64,000 nucleotides of DNA from Planctomycetota bacterium. GTDB lineage: Bacteria > Planctomycetota > J058. The stretch lies in the NCBI GenBank assembly GCA_023954375.1, contig JAMLIC010000022.1, forward strand, positions 62,001 to 126,000. Reading direction: 5' to 3'. A model generated the notes under the pieces. It was not told where the DNA came from. It ran no database searches and was given only the letters and a program-made list of their open reading frames with translations. A program made the position numbers and the translations under genes. How positions within the stretch are numbered: the first letter of the stretch is position 1; each line of letters starts with the position of its first letter. This document shows, in pieces, positions 55,626 to 64,000 of this stretch.

Positions 55626-57923
55626 GTGTACCCGAAGATCGTCGGCTGGTTGCCTGCGCTCGCGCTCATCCCGCTCCTCGGCGCCCTGTTGAACGGGCTC
55701 CTGGGGCGGCGCCTCGGCAGGACGTTCGTCACCGTCGTGGGGGTCGGCGCGCCCGCCGTGGCCTTCGCGCTCGGCGCGGCGGCCTTCTCCGTGAGCCTGC
55801 TGCACGACCGCCAGGTCGTCGCCGCCGGCAGCCGCGCCGCGGTGAGCCGGGCGGAGCAGATGCTCGCCGGGCAGCGGACGGCCGCGGGCGAGGTCATCGC
55901 CCCCGTGCTCCACGACGACCCGCGGCGGCTCGACCCGGTGCCCCAGGACCGGGTCTTCCTGCGCCTGCCGGAGGTGTCGTTCGAGCGCGACCGGCCGCTC
56001 CTCGTCGAGGTCGCGCGCGCCACGGGCGTCGACATCGGCCCGTCGGAGAACTTCGGCGCGCTCTCCTACCAGGCCGACCTCGGGTCGTGGATCGCGTTCG
56101 GCGGCCTGGACGTGCGCTTCAAGTTCGTGCTCGACCGCCTGGCGATGATCATGGTGCTGGTCATCACCGGCGTCGGGACGCTCATCCACATCTACTCGTC
56201 GCGCTACATGGAGCACGAGGACGCGGGCGGCTTCGCCCGCTACTTCTGCTACCTCAACATGTTCGTCGGCGCGATGCTCATCCTGGTCCTCGGCGGCGAC
56301 CTCCTGCTGCTCTTCGTGGGCTGGGAGGGCGTGGGCCTCTGCAGCTACCTGCTGATCGGGTTCCACTACAAGGACTCCGCCAACGCCGCGTGCGGGAGCA
56401 AGGCGTTCATCGTCAACCGCATCGGCGACCTGGGCTTCGTCCTCGGGCTCCTCTTGCTCATGACGCTCGTGCGCGACGCGACGCCGGGCGTCGCCTTCAG
56501 CGCCGACATCGAGCGCCTGAACCTCCTCGCCTCGACGAACGCCCTCGCCCCCGACACCGGCGTGCTCGGGATCGCCTGCTTGCTCCTGTTCCTGGGCGCG
56601 ACCGGCAAGAGCGCGCAGATCCCGCTCCACCTGTGGCTGCCCGACGCCATGGCCGGCCCGACGCCGGTCTCGGCCCTCATCCACGCGGCGACCATGGTGA
56701 CCGCCGGCGTCTACATGATCGCGCGCCTCAGCCCGGTGTTCGCCGACGCGGCGGTCGGCGGCGTGCCGGTGCTGGGGGTCATCGCGATCGTCGGCGTGGC
56801 GACGGCCTTCTTCGCCGGGACGGCGGCGCTCGGGCAGGACGACATCAAGCGCGTGCTCGCCTACTCGACCGTCAGCCAGCTCGGCTACATGTTCGTCGCC
56901 GTGGGCGCGGCCGCCTACGGCGCGGCCGTGTTCCACCTGGTGACCCACGCCTTCTTCAAGGCGCTCCTGTTCCTCGCCTCGGGCAGCGTGATCCACGCCA
57001 CCGGGACGCAGAGCATGCGGGAGATGGGCGGGCTGCGGCGCTACATGCCCATCACCTTCGTCACGATGACGATCGGGGCGCTGGCCCTCTCCGCGTTCCC
57101 GTTCGTCGTCTCGGGCTTCTACTCGAAGGACCTGATCCTGGCCGAGGTGTTCCTGCGCGGGCACACCGAGGGCGCGTCGCAGGTGTGGTACGGGATCTAC
57201 GCCGTGGGCGTGCTCACCGGCGCGATCACGGCCCTCTACTCGGCGCGCATGATCATGCTCACCTTCTTCGGCGAGTACCGCGGCGGCGGCCACCCACACG
57301 AGTCGCCGCAGGCGATGACGATCCCGCTGGTCCTCCTGGCCGTGCTCTCGGTGTTCGCGGCGGCCTTCGGCCTCCCCGAGATCATGACCCACACCGAGCC
57401 CGGCCTGCCGCACTACCTCGCGGCGGTGGTGGCGACGGTCGAGCGGACGGTCACCCCCGAGATGCATCACCAGATCGAGCTCATCGGCATGGCGATCGGC
57501 TCGGTCGCCGCGCTGCTCGGGATCGCCGGCGGGGTCTACATCTGGCGCACGCCGGACAACCCGTGGGAGCTCCCGCGGCCGGGCGGGGTCATCGAGAAGA
57601 CCCGGGGCCTCCTGGCCAACGCGTGGCTCTACGACGAGGTCGTCAACAAGAGCGGCCTCCAGCCGGCGACCAAGTACCTCTCGCACGTCCTGTGGCGCTG
57701 GGTCGACGACGAGGCGATCGACCGCGGGCTCGTCGACGGCGCCGGCCGGGTCGGCGCCGAGCTCTCGCACTTCACCCGCTCGTTCCAGGTCGGCCGGGTG
57801 GCCCGCTACGCCGGCTACTTCACGATCGGGGCCCTGCTGATCCCGCTCGTGGCGCTGGTCCTCGTGCCGGCCTGGCCCCAGCTCCTCACGCTCCTCTCGC
57901 GCGGCGCGGCCGCCGGTCACTAA
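55626..57923 (+). CDS. nuoL: NADH-quinone oxidoreductase subunit L with enlarged first periplasmic loop
   Basis: 765 residues from GTG 55626 (GAGAGGA upstream), longer than E. coli NuoL (613). Mrp-antiporter-like core is intact: VGWEGVGLCSYLLIGF, GATGKSAQIPLHLWLPDAMAGPTPVSA in pieces, LVTHAFFKALLFL, and the lateral helix at the C terminus. The additional length sits mainly at residues about 61-148, between helices 2 and 3, where E. coli has a short loop; this segment is hydrophilic and Arg/Asp/Val-rich. It pumps protons through a Glu/Lys axis. Confidence 0.95.
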   Translation: MYPKIVGWLPALALIPLLGALLNGLLGRRLGRTFVTVVGVGAPAVAFALGAAAFSVSLLHDRQVVAAGSRAAVSRAEQMLAGQRTAAGEVIAPVLHDDPRRLDPVPQDRVFLRLPEVSFERDRPLLVEVARATGVDIGPSENFGALSYQADLGSWIAFGGLDVRFKFVLDRLAMIMVLVITGVGTLIHIYSSRYMEHEDAGGFARYFCYLNMFVGAMLILVLGGDLLLLFVGWEGVGLCSYLLIGFHYKDSANAACGSKAFIVNRIGDLGFVLGLLLLMTLVRDATPGVAFSADIERLNLLASTNALAPDTGVLGIACLLLFLGATGKSAQIPLHLWLPDAMAGPTPVSALIHAATMVTAGVYMIARLSPVFADAAVGGVPVLGVIAIVGVATAFFAGTAALGQDDIKRVLAYSTVSQLGYMFVAVGAAAYGAAVFHLVTHAFFKALLFLASGSVIHATGTQSMREMGGLRRYMPITFVTMTIGALALSAFPFVVSGFYSKDLILAEVFLRGHTEGASQVWYGIYAVGVLTGAITALYSARMIMLTFFGEYRGGGHPHESPQAMTIPLVLLAVLSVFAAAFGLPEIMTHTEPGLPHYLAAVVATVERTVTPEMHHQIELIGMAIGSVAALLGIAGGVYIWRTPDNPWELPRPGGVIEKTRGLLANAWLYDEVVNKSGLQPATKYLSHVLWRWVDDEAIDRGLVDGAGRVGAELSHFTRSFQVGRVARYAGYFTIGALLIPLVALVLVPAWPQLLTLLSRGAAAGH

Positions 57924-57935
57924 GGAGACCGCGAC

Positions 57936-59453
57936 GTGGACCACTTCCCCTTCCTCGAGGCCTTGATCCTCCTGCCGCTGCTCGGCGCCGTCGTCCTCGC
58001 CCTCATCCCCGAGGAGGAGACGGGGCCGTTCGTGGCCCTGGGCACGAGCATCCTGACGTTCGTCGTCAGCCTGCCGATCTTCTGGCTCTACGACCCCGGC
58101 GTCGTCGGGTTCCAGCTCGTCAGCCGCCACGAGTGGCTCGGGCCGATCGGGGCGTCGTTCAGCCTGGGCGTGGACGGGATCAGCCTGCTCCTGATCCTCC
58201 TGACCACGTTCCTCACGCCGATCGCGATCCTCTCGTCGTGGCGGGGCATCACGACGCGGGTGCGGTCGTTCCACGTGGCGATCCTCGTGCTCGAGGCGGC
58301 CATGATCGGCGTGTTCGCCGCGCGGGACCTGCTGCTCTTCTTCCTCTTCTGGGAGGTGATGCTCGTCCCCATGCTCCTGATCATCGGCGTGTGGGGCGCC
58401 GAGCAGCGCATCCAGGCCTCGGTGAAGTTCTTCATCTACACGGCCGTGGGCAGCCTCCTCATGCTGGCCGCGCTGGCCTACGTCTACGTGATCGGCGGCC
58501 GGACCTTCGACATGGCCACGGTCGAGCAGAACCTGGGCGCCATGCGCGCCGCGGGCGAGTTCGGGGCCCGCGAGCAGTTCTTCCTCTGCGCCGCGTTCGC
58601 CCTGGCCTTCGCCGTGAAGGTGCCGCTCGTCCCGGTGCACACGTGGCTCCCGCACGCCCACGTGCAGGCGCCGACCGCCGGCTCGGTGATCCTGGCGGCC
58701 GTCCTGCTGAAGATGGGCGGCTACGGCTTCCTGCGCTTCTGCATGCCGCTGTTCCCCGAGGGCGCGCGCGAGCTCGCGCCCCTGCTGGCGTGGCTCGGCG
58801 CCGGCGGCGTCGTCTACGGCGCGCTCATGGCGCTGGCGCAGAGCGACCTGAAGCGGCTGATCGCCTACTCGAGCGTGAGCCACCTCGGGCTCGTCGTGGC
58901 CGGCCTCTTCGCCGGGCTGACGGCGGCGCCGGAGCACTTCCAGCAGGCCGGGCACGCCCGGGCCATGGCGGGCTCGGTGTTCCAGATGATCGCCCACGGC
59001 CTCTCGACCGGGGCGCTCTTCTACCTCGTGGGCTCGATCTACGAGCGCCGGCACACGAAGCTGATCGGGAAGCTGGGCGGCCTGGCCCGCCCGGCGCCGG
59101 TCCTGGCCACGTGCTTCATCGTGGCCACGCTCGCCTCGATCGCGCTCCCGGGCACCGCCGGCTTCGTGGGCGAGTTCCTCATCCTGCTGGGCGTCTTCGA
59201 GAACAACCCTGCCATGGCCGCCGTCGGCGCCACGGGCATGGTCCTGGGCGCGGCCTACATGCTGTATGCCGTGCAGCGCGTCTTCTTCGGGCCGGCGACG
59301 GGCGAGAACGACCACATCGAGGACCTCGATGCGGTCGAGCTCGTCGGCCTGGTCCCCCTCCTCTTGGCCGCGGTCGCGCTCGGCCTGTTCCCTGGCCCGT
59401 TCCTCGACCGGCTCGAGCCGGCGCTCCGGGCCCTGGCCGCGCACGGGGGTTGA
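57936..59453 (+). CDS. nuoM: NADH-quinone oxidoreductase subunit M
   Basis: 505 residues from GTG 57936 with AAGGAG upstream. About 14 membrane helices of the antiporter-like family. Catalytic helix-7/8 region AVKVPLVPVHTWLPHAHVQAPTAGS, the FFLFWEVMLVPMLLIIG glutamate helix, and AYSSVSHLGLVVAGL are conserved. Normal length. Confidence 0.95.
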   Translation: MDHFPFLEALILLPLLGAVVLALIPEEETGPFVALGTSILTFVVSLPIFWLYDPGVVGFQLVSRHEWLGPIGASFSLGVDGISLLLILLTTFLTPIAILSSWRGITTRVRSFHVAILVLEAAMIGVFAARDLLLFFLFWEVMLVPMLLIIGVWGAEQRIQASVKFFIYTAVGSLLMLAALAYVYVIGGRTFDMATVEQNLGAMRAAGEFGAREQFFLCAAFALAFAVKVPLVPVHTWLPHAHVQAPTAGSVILAAVLLKMGGYGFLRFCMPLFPEGARELAPLLAWLGAGGVVYGALMALAQSDLKRLIAYSSVSHLGLVVAGLFAGLTAAPEHFQQAGHARAMAGSVFQMIAHGLSTGALFYLVGSIYERRHTKLIGKLGGLARPAPVLATCFIVATLASIALPGTAGFVGEFLILLGVFENNPAMAAVGATGMVLGAAYMLYAVQRVFFGPATGENDHIEDLDAVELVGLVPLLLAAVALGLFPGPFLDRLEPALRALAAHGG

Positions 59454-59459
59454 TCCGCC

Positions 59460-61046
59460 ATGGAGCCGATGACCACGCTTCCGTTCACGGGCCGTGAGGC
59501 CGCCCGCGCCGTGCCGATCGCGCTCCCCGCGCTGTTCGGCCTGGTGGCCCTGTGCCTGGACCTGTTCATCCCGCGCGGCCGGAGCAAGGGCCCGCTGGCC
59601 ATCACGGCCGCGGCCGGCGCCGTGATCACGCTGCTCGTCACCCTCGCGCTCTGGCGCGGGACGGGCGACACGCTCGTGATCGCGGAGACGCTCTCCGCGT
59701 CGTCGTTCGCCGCGGCCCTGTCGATCACGATCCTCCTGGCGGCGGCGCTGATCTCGTTCGCGGGCGTGCACCACGGCCAGGACGCGCCCGGGGTGGCCAC
59801 CCAGGCGCACGGCGAGTTCTACGCGCTGCTCCTCTTCGCCACCTCCGGGATGATGGCGCTGGTCGCCGCCAACGACCTCGTGACCATGTTCGTGGCGATC
59901 GAGACCCTGTCGATCGCGGTCTACGCGATGACCGGCATGGACCGGCGGCGGGCGCGCTCGGCCGAGGGCGCCATGAAGTACTTCGTGCTCGGCGCGTTCT
60001 CCTCGGGCTTCCTCCTCTACGGCATGTCGCTGCTCTACGGCGCCACGGGGACGATGGACCTGTCGCGGATCGCGGCGCTGTCGCTGACCGACGGGCGCAA
60101 CGCCGACCTCGCGGCCATGGGCGGCATGCTCCTCATGGTGGGGCTCCTGTTCAAGGTCGGCGCCGTCCCCTACCACAGCTGGGCGCCCGACGCGTACGAG
60201 GGCGCGCCCTCGGCCGTGACCGGGTTCATGTCGGTGGGCGTGAAGGTGGCGGCGTTCGGCGCGGCCCTGAAGGTCGTGACCTCCCTCGGCGAGGCGAAGG
60301 TCTTCGGCGCCGGCCCGGCCTGGGCGCTCTGGCTCGTGGCGGCGCTGACCATGATCGTCGGCAACGCCGGGGCGCTCACGCAGCGCAACCCGCGCCGCCT
60401 CCTCGCCTACTCGGCCGTGGCCCACACCGGCTACGTGCTGATCGGCGTGCTCGCCGTCGCCCGCTCCTACGACCTCGACCACCCGCTGCACGGCCCCGGC
60501 ATGGTCGACGTCGCCCGCGACGCCGCGTCGGGCGTGACCTTCTACCTCCTCGCCTACGGCGTGGCGAACCTGGCGGCCTTCGCCGTGCTCTGCCACCTCG
60601 AGCGCAAGGGCGAGGACGTCGACGACATCGCCGAGCTGGCCGGACTGGGCAAGGCGCAGCCGGGGGCGGCGTTCGTGATGACGCTCGCCATGATCTCGCT
60701 CGCCGGCGTCCCCGCGACGGCCGGGTTCCTGGGCAAGTTCTGGGTCTTCCGCGCCGGCATCGCCGCGGGCGACCTCGGCCTGGTGATCCTCGCCCTCGTG
60801 ACCAGCGCGCTGTCGCTCTACTACTACCTGCAGGTCGTGGTGGCCATGTACATGCGCGAGCCGGGCGAGGCGCTCTACGCCGACGAGCCGGCGCCGGCGG
60901 CGCCGCGCTCGCTCGAGCCCGAGCCGCGGCGGTGGGGGTCGCGCCTGGCCTACGTGGTGGGCGGCGCGCTGGTCGTCCTGCTCGGGATCTACCCGGGCGA
61001 GTGGCTGCTGACGCTGATCGTGCAGGGGGCCGAGGCCCTCCTTTAA
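59460..61046 (+). CDS. nuoN: NADH-quinone oxidoreductase subunit N
   Basis: 528 residues from ATG 59460 (ATG 59469 possible). Antiporter-like core: FVAIETLSIAVYAMTGM, LLFKVGAVPYHSWAPDAYEGAPS, RRLLAYSAVAHTGYVLIGV. Between helices near residue 455-495 it has a Glu/Pro/Ala-rich loop (YADEPAPAAPRSLEPEP). Last gene of the operon; the repeat-containing gap follows without an evident hairpin terminator. Confidence 0.95.
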   Translation: MEPMTTLPFTGREAARAVPIALPALFGLVALCLDLFIPRGRSKGPLAITAAAGAVITLLVTLALWRGTGDTLVIAETLSASSFAAALSITILLAAALISFAGVHHGQDAPGVATQAHGEFYALLLFATSGMMALVAANDLVTMFVAIETLSIAVYAMTGMDRRRARSAEGAMKYFVLGAFSSGFLLYGMSLLYGATGTMDLSRIAALSLTDGRNADLAAMGGMLLMVGLLFKVGAVPYHSWAPDAYEGAPSAVTGFMSVGVKVAAFGAALKVVTSLGEAKVFGAGPAWALWLVAALTMIVGNAGALTQRNPRRLLAYSAVAHTGYVLIGVLAVARSYDLDHPLHGPGMVDVARDAASGVTFYLLAYGVANLAAFAVLCHLERKGEDVDDIAELAGLGKAQPGAAFVMTLAMISLAGVPATAGFLGKFWVFRAGIAAGDLGLVILALVTSALSLYYYLQVVVAMYMREPGEALYADEPAPAAPRSLEPEPRRWGSRLAYVVGGALVVLLGIYPGEWLLTLIVQGAEALL

Positions 61047-61106
61047 CTACAATCCGCGGGCAGGTTCGATCCCATCGGCGCGATCACTGGGCCTGTTCTC
61101 GAACCC

Positions 61107-61320
61107 GTCTTCCAGACAGACGACCGAGCCGCCTCCGAGCACATCTCGCCGCACCTTCGCAGCAGGAGCCCCAGGCGAGGCCGAGGAGGGCGAGGCGCTG
61201 CGGCGCGAAGGCGAGGGAAGGCGGCCTCTGGCCGCCCCGGGCGGGGGGGGGGGGGCCCCCGTCCCCCCCCCCCGACGCACCGCAGCGCCCGCCATCCTCG
61301 GCCGCAGCCGCGATCACACT
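61107..61320. repeat. intergenic repeat copy B with G13 and C11 runs
   Basis: Second copy of the element at 19006-19218, same orientation. The last 48 bases (61273-61320) match copy A except at one position; the block 61131-61197 matches with about five differences. The middle differs and contains G13 (61243-61255) and C11 (61263-61273). It lies between nuoN and the minus-strand HEAT gene, ending seven bases from that gene's stop codon. The first 60 bases of the gap (61047-61106) hold nothing I recognise. Confidence 0.75.
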
Positions 61321-61327
61321 GGCTCAC

Positions 61328-63226
61328 TCACCGCCGCTCCCGCATCCCCTCGTCCGGCATCCGCCCCGTGATCGCGTAGTGGAGCTGCCGGGCGAGGCCC
61401 GACAGCTCGCGGTCGGAGCGGTCGAGGGCCAGCTCGCGGATCACCGCCAGGCCCTCGGCCACCTTCGGTCGGAGGAGCGGCTGGTGGCGCGCGGCGTCGA
61501 GCGCGCGCACGGCCTCCAGGCGGACCGTCCGGTCGGGGTCGCGCAGGGCGGCGACCACCTGCGGGAGCGCCTCGGGCTTGGCGATCGCGCTCAGGCCGAG
61601 CACCGCGGCGCGGCGCTCCGCGGCCTCCGGGCGCGCCTGGAGCTGGGCGAGGAGGTCCACGGTCTCGCGCAGCGGGAGGCGCTGGAGCCCGTCGCGCAGG
61701 GCGTTCTTCGCGTGGTTCGACTCCTCCCGCGCGAGCGCGCGGGCCAGCGGCCAGCTGGCGCGGGGGTCGCGCTGGGCGACGAGGCCCTCGACGGCGCGCT
61801 GCCGCACGGACGGCGCCGGATCGCGCAGCACGGGGGCGAGCAGGGCCAGGGCCTCCCGGGGCTGCTCGGCGGCGGCGATCAGGGCGCAGGTCGCGGCGCG
61901 CACCTCGGGGTCGGCGTGCTCGAGGAGCGAGGCCACCTGCCTCACGTCCGCGCGGGCGCGCGCCTCGACGAGGGCGCGGCCCTCGCCGTAGAGGAGCCAC
62001 TCGGGTCCGCGCGCCTCGGTCAGGCGGCGGACGGCCCCGTCCCGCGGACGGCCGAGGCGGAGGAGGGCCTCCTCGACGATGAGGTCGGGCGTGTCGGCGA
62101 GCGCCTCGAGCGCCGCGGCCGCGGCGTCGGCCTGGTCCGGGCCGGCCTCCGCCAGGACGTGCACGAGTACGCGCCGGACGCCCTGGGCCGAGTGCGGCAG
62201 GCACTCGATCGCCTCCGCCACGCCCGGCGGTCGGTCGCGCAGGCTCTGCAGGACCAGCCGGGCCGCGCGCGGCTCCTCGTCCAGGCCGGTCAGGCCGAGG
62301 GCCTCGAGCATGCGGCGCCGCGCGCCGGGCGCGGCGTCGAGGCCGTGCCGGAGCCACGCCTCCACCGCCTGGAGGCGGCGGGCGGGGTCGCGCGCGTCCG
62401 CCAGCACGTCGTCCTCCGAGGGGGCCCGCGGCCGCGCGGCGGGGACCTGCGCGGGCCGGTCGTCGGCCGGCGGAGGGGGCGCCTCGCCGGCGGCTGGCGC
62501 GGCGGTCGCCTCGGCGGGGCTCGGCGGGGCCTCCGTCTCGCCCGCCGGCGCGGCGGCGACGGCCGCTGGCTCGACCGCCGGGGGGGGCTCGAGCGCCGCC
62601 TTGCCGCGCAGGATGAGGAGCGCGCCCCCCACGCCGCCGCCGCCCACGATGACCAGCGTCAAGATGCCGGCGGCCGCCCCGAGCCCGCCCCCGCTCGACC
62701 CCGTCGGCCGCGCGGCCGGAGCGGCCCACGCGGGCTCGGCCCGGTGCGGCTCGGCCGGGCGGGCGCCGAGGAGGAGCCGCGAGGCCGGCGGCGCGGCGGG
62801 CTGCAGGGTCGTGGGCGCGGTCTCGGCGACGACGCGCTCGACGGCGGGGCGCTGGGCCCCGGCGCCGTCGACGACGCCGCGGTAGAGGGCCTGGAGCTCG
62901 TCGCGGGAGTACGGGGGCGGATGGTCGAGGCCCACCTCGAAGCGGACCTCTTTCCCGCGCACGACGAGCCCGCCCCGCCCGCCGGCCGCGGCGAAGGCCT
63001 GGTTCAGCGGCGACAGCCCGGCCGCCGTCCGCGAGGCCTGGCCGGGCGCCAGGGTCGCGACGACCCGCCAGGCGCGCACACCCGCGCCGGCGTCCGCCAC
63101 CCGGACGCGCTCGCCGTCCGGCGCCTGGTCGTCCTCGGCGACGGTCAACGACCCGTCCTCGAGCTGGCGGACGACGAGGTCGAGCTCCGCGAGCTCCTCG
63201 CCCACGTCGACGAGATCGATGGCCAC
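61328..63226 (-). CDS. membrane-anchored HEAT-repeat protein
   Basis: 632 residues from GTG 63226, GGAGG four bases upstream. Residues 1-130 form an unrecognised alpha/beta domain (DGSLTVAEDDQAPDGERVRV, then VVRGKEVRFEVGLDHPPPYS). One membrane helix lies at about 185-207 (AAAGILTLVIVGGGGVGGAL). A Pro/Ala/Glu-rich linker (about 210-280) follows, then HEAT repeats to the end (HADPEVRAATCALIAAAE, DPAPSVRQRAVEGLVAQRD, DPDRTVRLEAVRALDAARH). Same plan as the protein at 19217-20683 but with a folded N-terminal domain. Probably a periplasmic scaffold or sensor. Confidence 0.82.
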   Translation of the reverse strand: MAIDLVDVGEELAELDLVVRQLEDGSLTVAEDDQAPDGERVRVADAGAGVRAWRVVATLAPGQASRTAAGLSPLNQAFAAAGGRGGLVVRGKEVRFEVGLDHPPPYSRDELQALYRGVVDGAGAQRPAVERVVAETAPTTLQPAAPPASRLLLGARPAEPHRAEPAWAAPAARPTGSSGGGLGAAAGILTLVIVGGGGVGGALLILRGKAALEPPPAVEPAAVAAAPAGETEAPPSPAEATAAPAAGEAPPPPADDRPAQVPAARPRAPSEDDVLADARDPARRLQAVEAWLRHGLDAAPGARRRMLEALGLTGLDEEPRAARLVLQSLRDRPPGVAEAIECLPHSAQGVRRVLVHVLAEAGPDQADAAAAALEALADTPDLIVEEALLRLGRPRDGAVRRLTEARGPEWLLYGEGRALVEARARADVRQVASLLEHADPEVRAATCALIAAAEQPREALALLAPVLRDPAPSVRQRAVEGLVAQRDPRASWPLARALAREESNHAKNALRDGLQRLPLRETVDLLAQLQARPEAAERRAAVLGLSAIAKPEALPQVVAALRDPDRTVRLEAVRALDAARHQPLLRPKVAEGLAVIRELALDRSDRELSGLARQLHYAITGRMPDEGMRERR

Positions 63227-63299
63227 CTGTCCTCCCGGGCCTCGGCGCCCGGGACAGCGTAGCCCTGCGGTCGGCGGCGGCGCCAGCGCGCCGCGGGGC

Positions 63300-64000
63300 T
63301 CAGGACCCGGGGGGTGGTGGCGGCCCCCACAGCGGCCGCGTCGCGTAGCCCAGCTCGACCCAGAACAGCCAGTTCGCGCCGCCGCGGATGAGCCCCGCCC
63401 CGCCGCCGACGTCGATGAAGAAGCGACCCAGGCGCAGGCGAGCGCCGCCCGAGGCGTTGAGGGCGTCGCGGTCGATGAAGCGTACGGCGCGCTCCCAGGG
63501 CGACTGGGCCCCCTCGAGCGAGGCGCCGAGGGACAGCCAGTCCGTGACGGCCACCGTCACGCCGCCCGACCCCTGGAAGAAGTAGCGGGCGTGGAGCTCG
63601 CGTGGGCTCTCGAAGATCCACGGCTGCCCCAGCGGGACGACGACGCCGGCGTTGGCGTGCAGGGCGACGGTGTCCGCGAGCAGCAGCGAGCCGTGGGCCG
63701 TGAACGCCAGGTCCCACGTGCCCGAGTTCGTGATGTCTGCGCGTCGGTTGCCCTTGGGCTTGAACAGGAGCGACGTGCCGAGGCCCGACACGCCGTCGGG
63801 GTCGCGGAGCCAGGTCACGAGCGCGCCCACGTGGACGCTGGAGAGGTTGTCGTGGCGCCCGGTCGCGTGCCCGTCGCGGGCCTTGCTCTCCTCGCCTTCG
63901 ATGACGAACTCCGGCGTGCCGCGGGCGTGGATGCGGAACACGTCGCGCCGCTCGTCCCACCCGGCGACCTGCACGTCGAGCCACACCGCGACCCGGTCGT
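63300..64000 (-). CDS. outer-membrane beta-barrel protein fragment (DUF3187-like), N terminus beyond the window
   Basis: The frame is open to the right edge (first visible residues DRVAVWLDVQVAGW), so only the C-terminal 233 residues are seen. Alternating hydrophobic strands (SSVHVGALVTWLRD, WDLAFTAHGSLLLADTVALH, VTVAVTDWLSLGASLEGAQSPW, GRFFIDVGGGAGLI) and ending strand NWLFWVELGYATRPLWG fit an outer-membrane beta-barrel; spacing and motifs resemble DUF3187 proteins. Seventy-three bases separate it from the HEAT gene downstream. Confidence 0.55.
   Translation of the reverse strand, partial: DRVAVWLDVQVAGWDERRDVFRIHARGTPEFVIEGEESKARDGHATGRHDNLSSVHVGALVTWLRDPDGVSGLGTSLLFKPKGNRRADITNSGTWDLAFTAHGSLLLADTVALHANAGVVVPLGQPWIFESPRELHARYFFQGSGGVTVAVTDWLSLGASLEGAQSPWERAVRFIDRDALNASGGARLRLGRFFIDVGGGAGLIRGGANWLFWVELGYATRPLWGPPPPPGS

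Noticed and set aside
55410..60596. A 1728-residue minus-strand ORF opposite nuoK-nuoN
   Set aside because: Composition is a His/Glu/Arg/Gly shadow of conserved complex I genes.

Overview
The window is very GC-rich, with G or C at nearly every third codon position, and it has no rRNA, tRNA or CRISPR array that I can recognise. The content points to a diderm bacterium: LpxA of lipid A synthesis, an outer-membrane-type beta-barrel fragment, a lipoprotein and several secreted proteins. Five Ser/Thr kinase-like genes (three with intact core motifs, two degenerate), HEAT and TPR proteins, an ECF sigma factor paired with a PP2C phosphatase, and a DUF1565-type beta-helix protein fit an uncultured planctomycete-like organism best. 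Myxococcota is the main alternative. This placement is inference; no rRNA is present to test it.

Left part (1-13.4 kb): a secreted caspase-fold protein with two Tudor-knot-like domains, a FabZ-like dehydratase, then the translation operon infC-rpmI-rplT on the minus strand. At the position where thrS normally sits there is instead a degenerate threonyl-tRNA synthetase-like protein that has lost the catalytic core. Rightward follow an FHA pseudokinase, lpxA, and a tight operon of a membrane Ser/Thr kinase, a 1219-residue HEAT/Clp-ATPase/release-factor-2-like fusion and a small secreted protein. The fusion is the most unusual gene here.

Middle (13.4-39.5 kb): Uma2 nuclease; a minus-strand operon of ECF sigma, PP2C phosphatase and GspF-like membrane protein, divergent from a pseudokinase; HEAT membrane protein; secreted protein; a YrdC-LMW phosphatase fusion; lipoprotein; beta-helix protein; a kinase and a TPR protein that look like one frameshifted gene; BtpA; a 1599-residue kinase-PDZ-membrane protein; nadA; a DevBCA-type exporter; a small gene broken by a 4-base duplication; and an unknown gene.

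Right part (39.5-64 kb): a fatty-acid/polyene-like set (two ketosynthases, a chain-length-factor-like protein, a hotdog dehydratase, a halogenase-like flavoprotein and a PlsC acyltransferase) interrupted by an antisense DUF4288 gene. Then comes the complete complex I operon nuoA-N behind a clear sigma-70-type promoter, with nuoE and nuoF fused. The operon is followed by a second HEAT membrane protein and a truncated outer-membrane protein. Two copies of one intergenic repeat with long C or G runs lie directly 3' of the two HEAT membrane protein genes.
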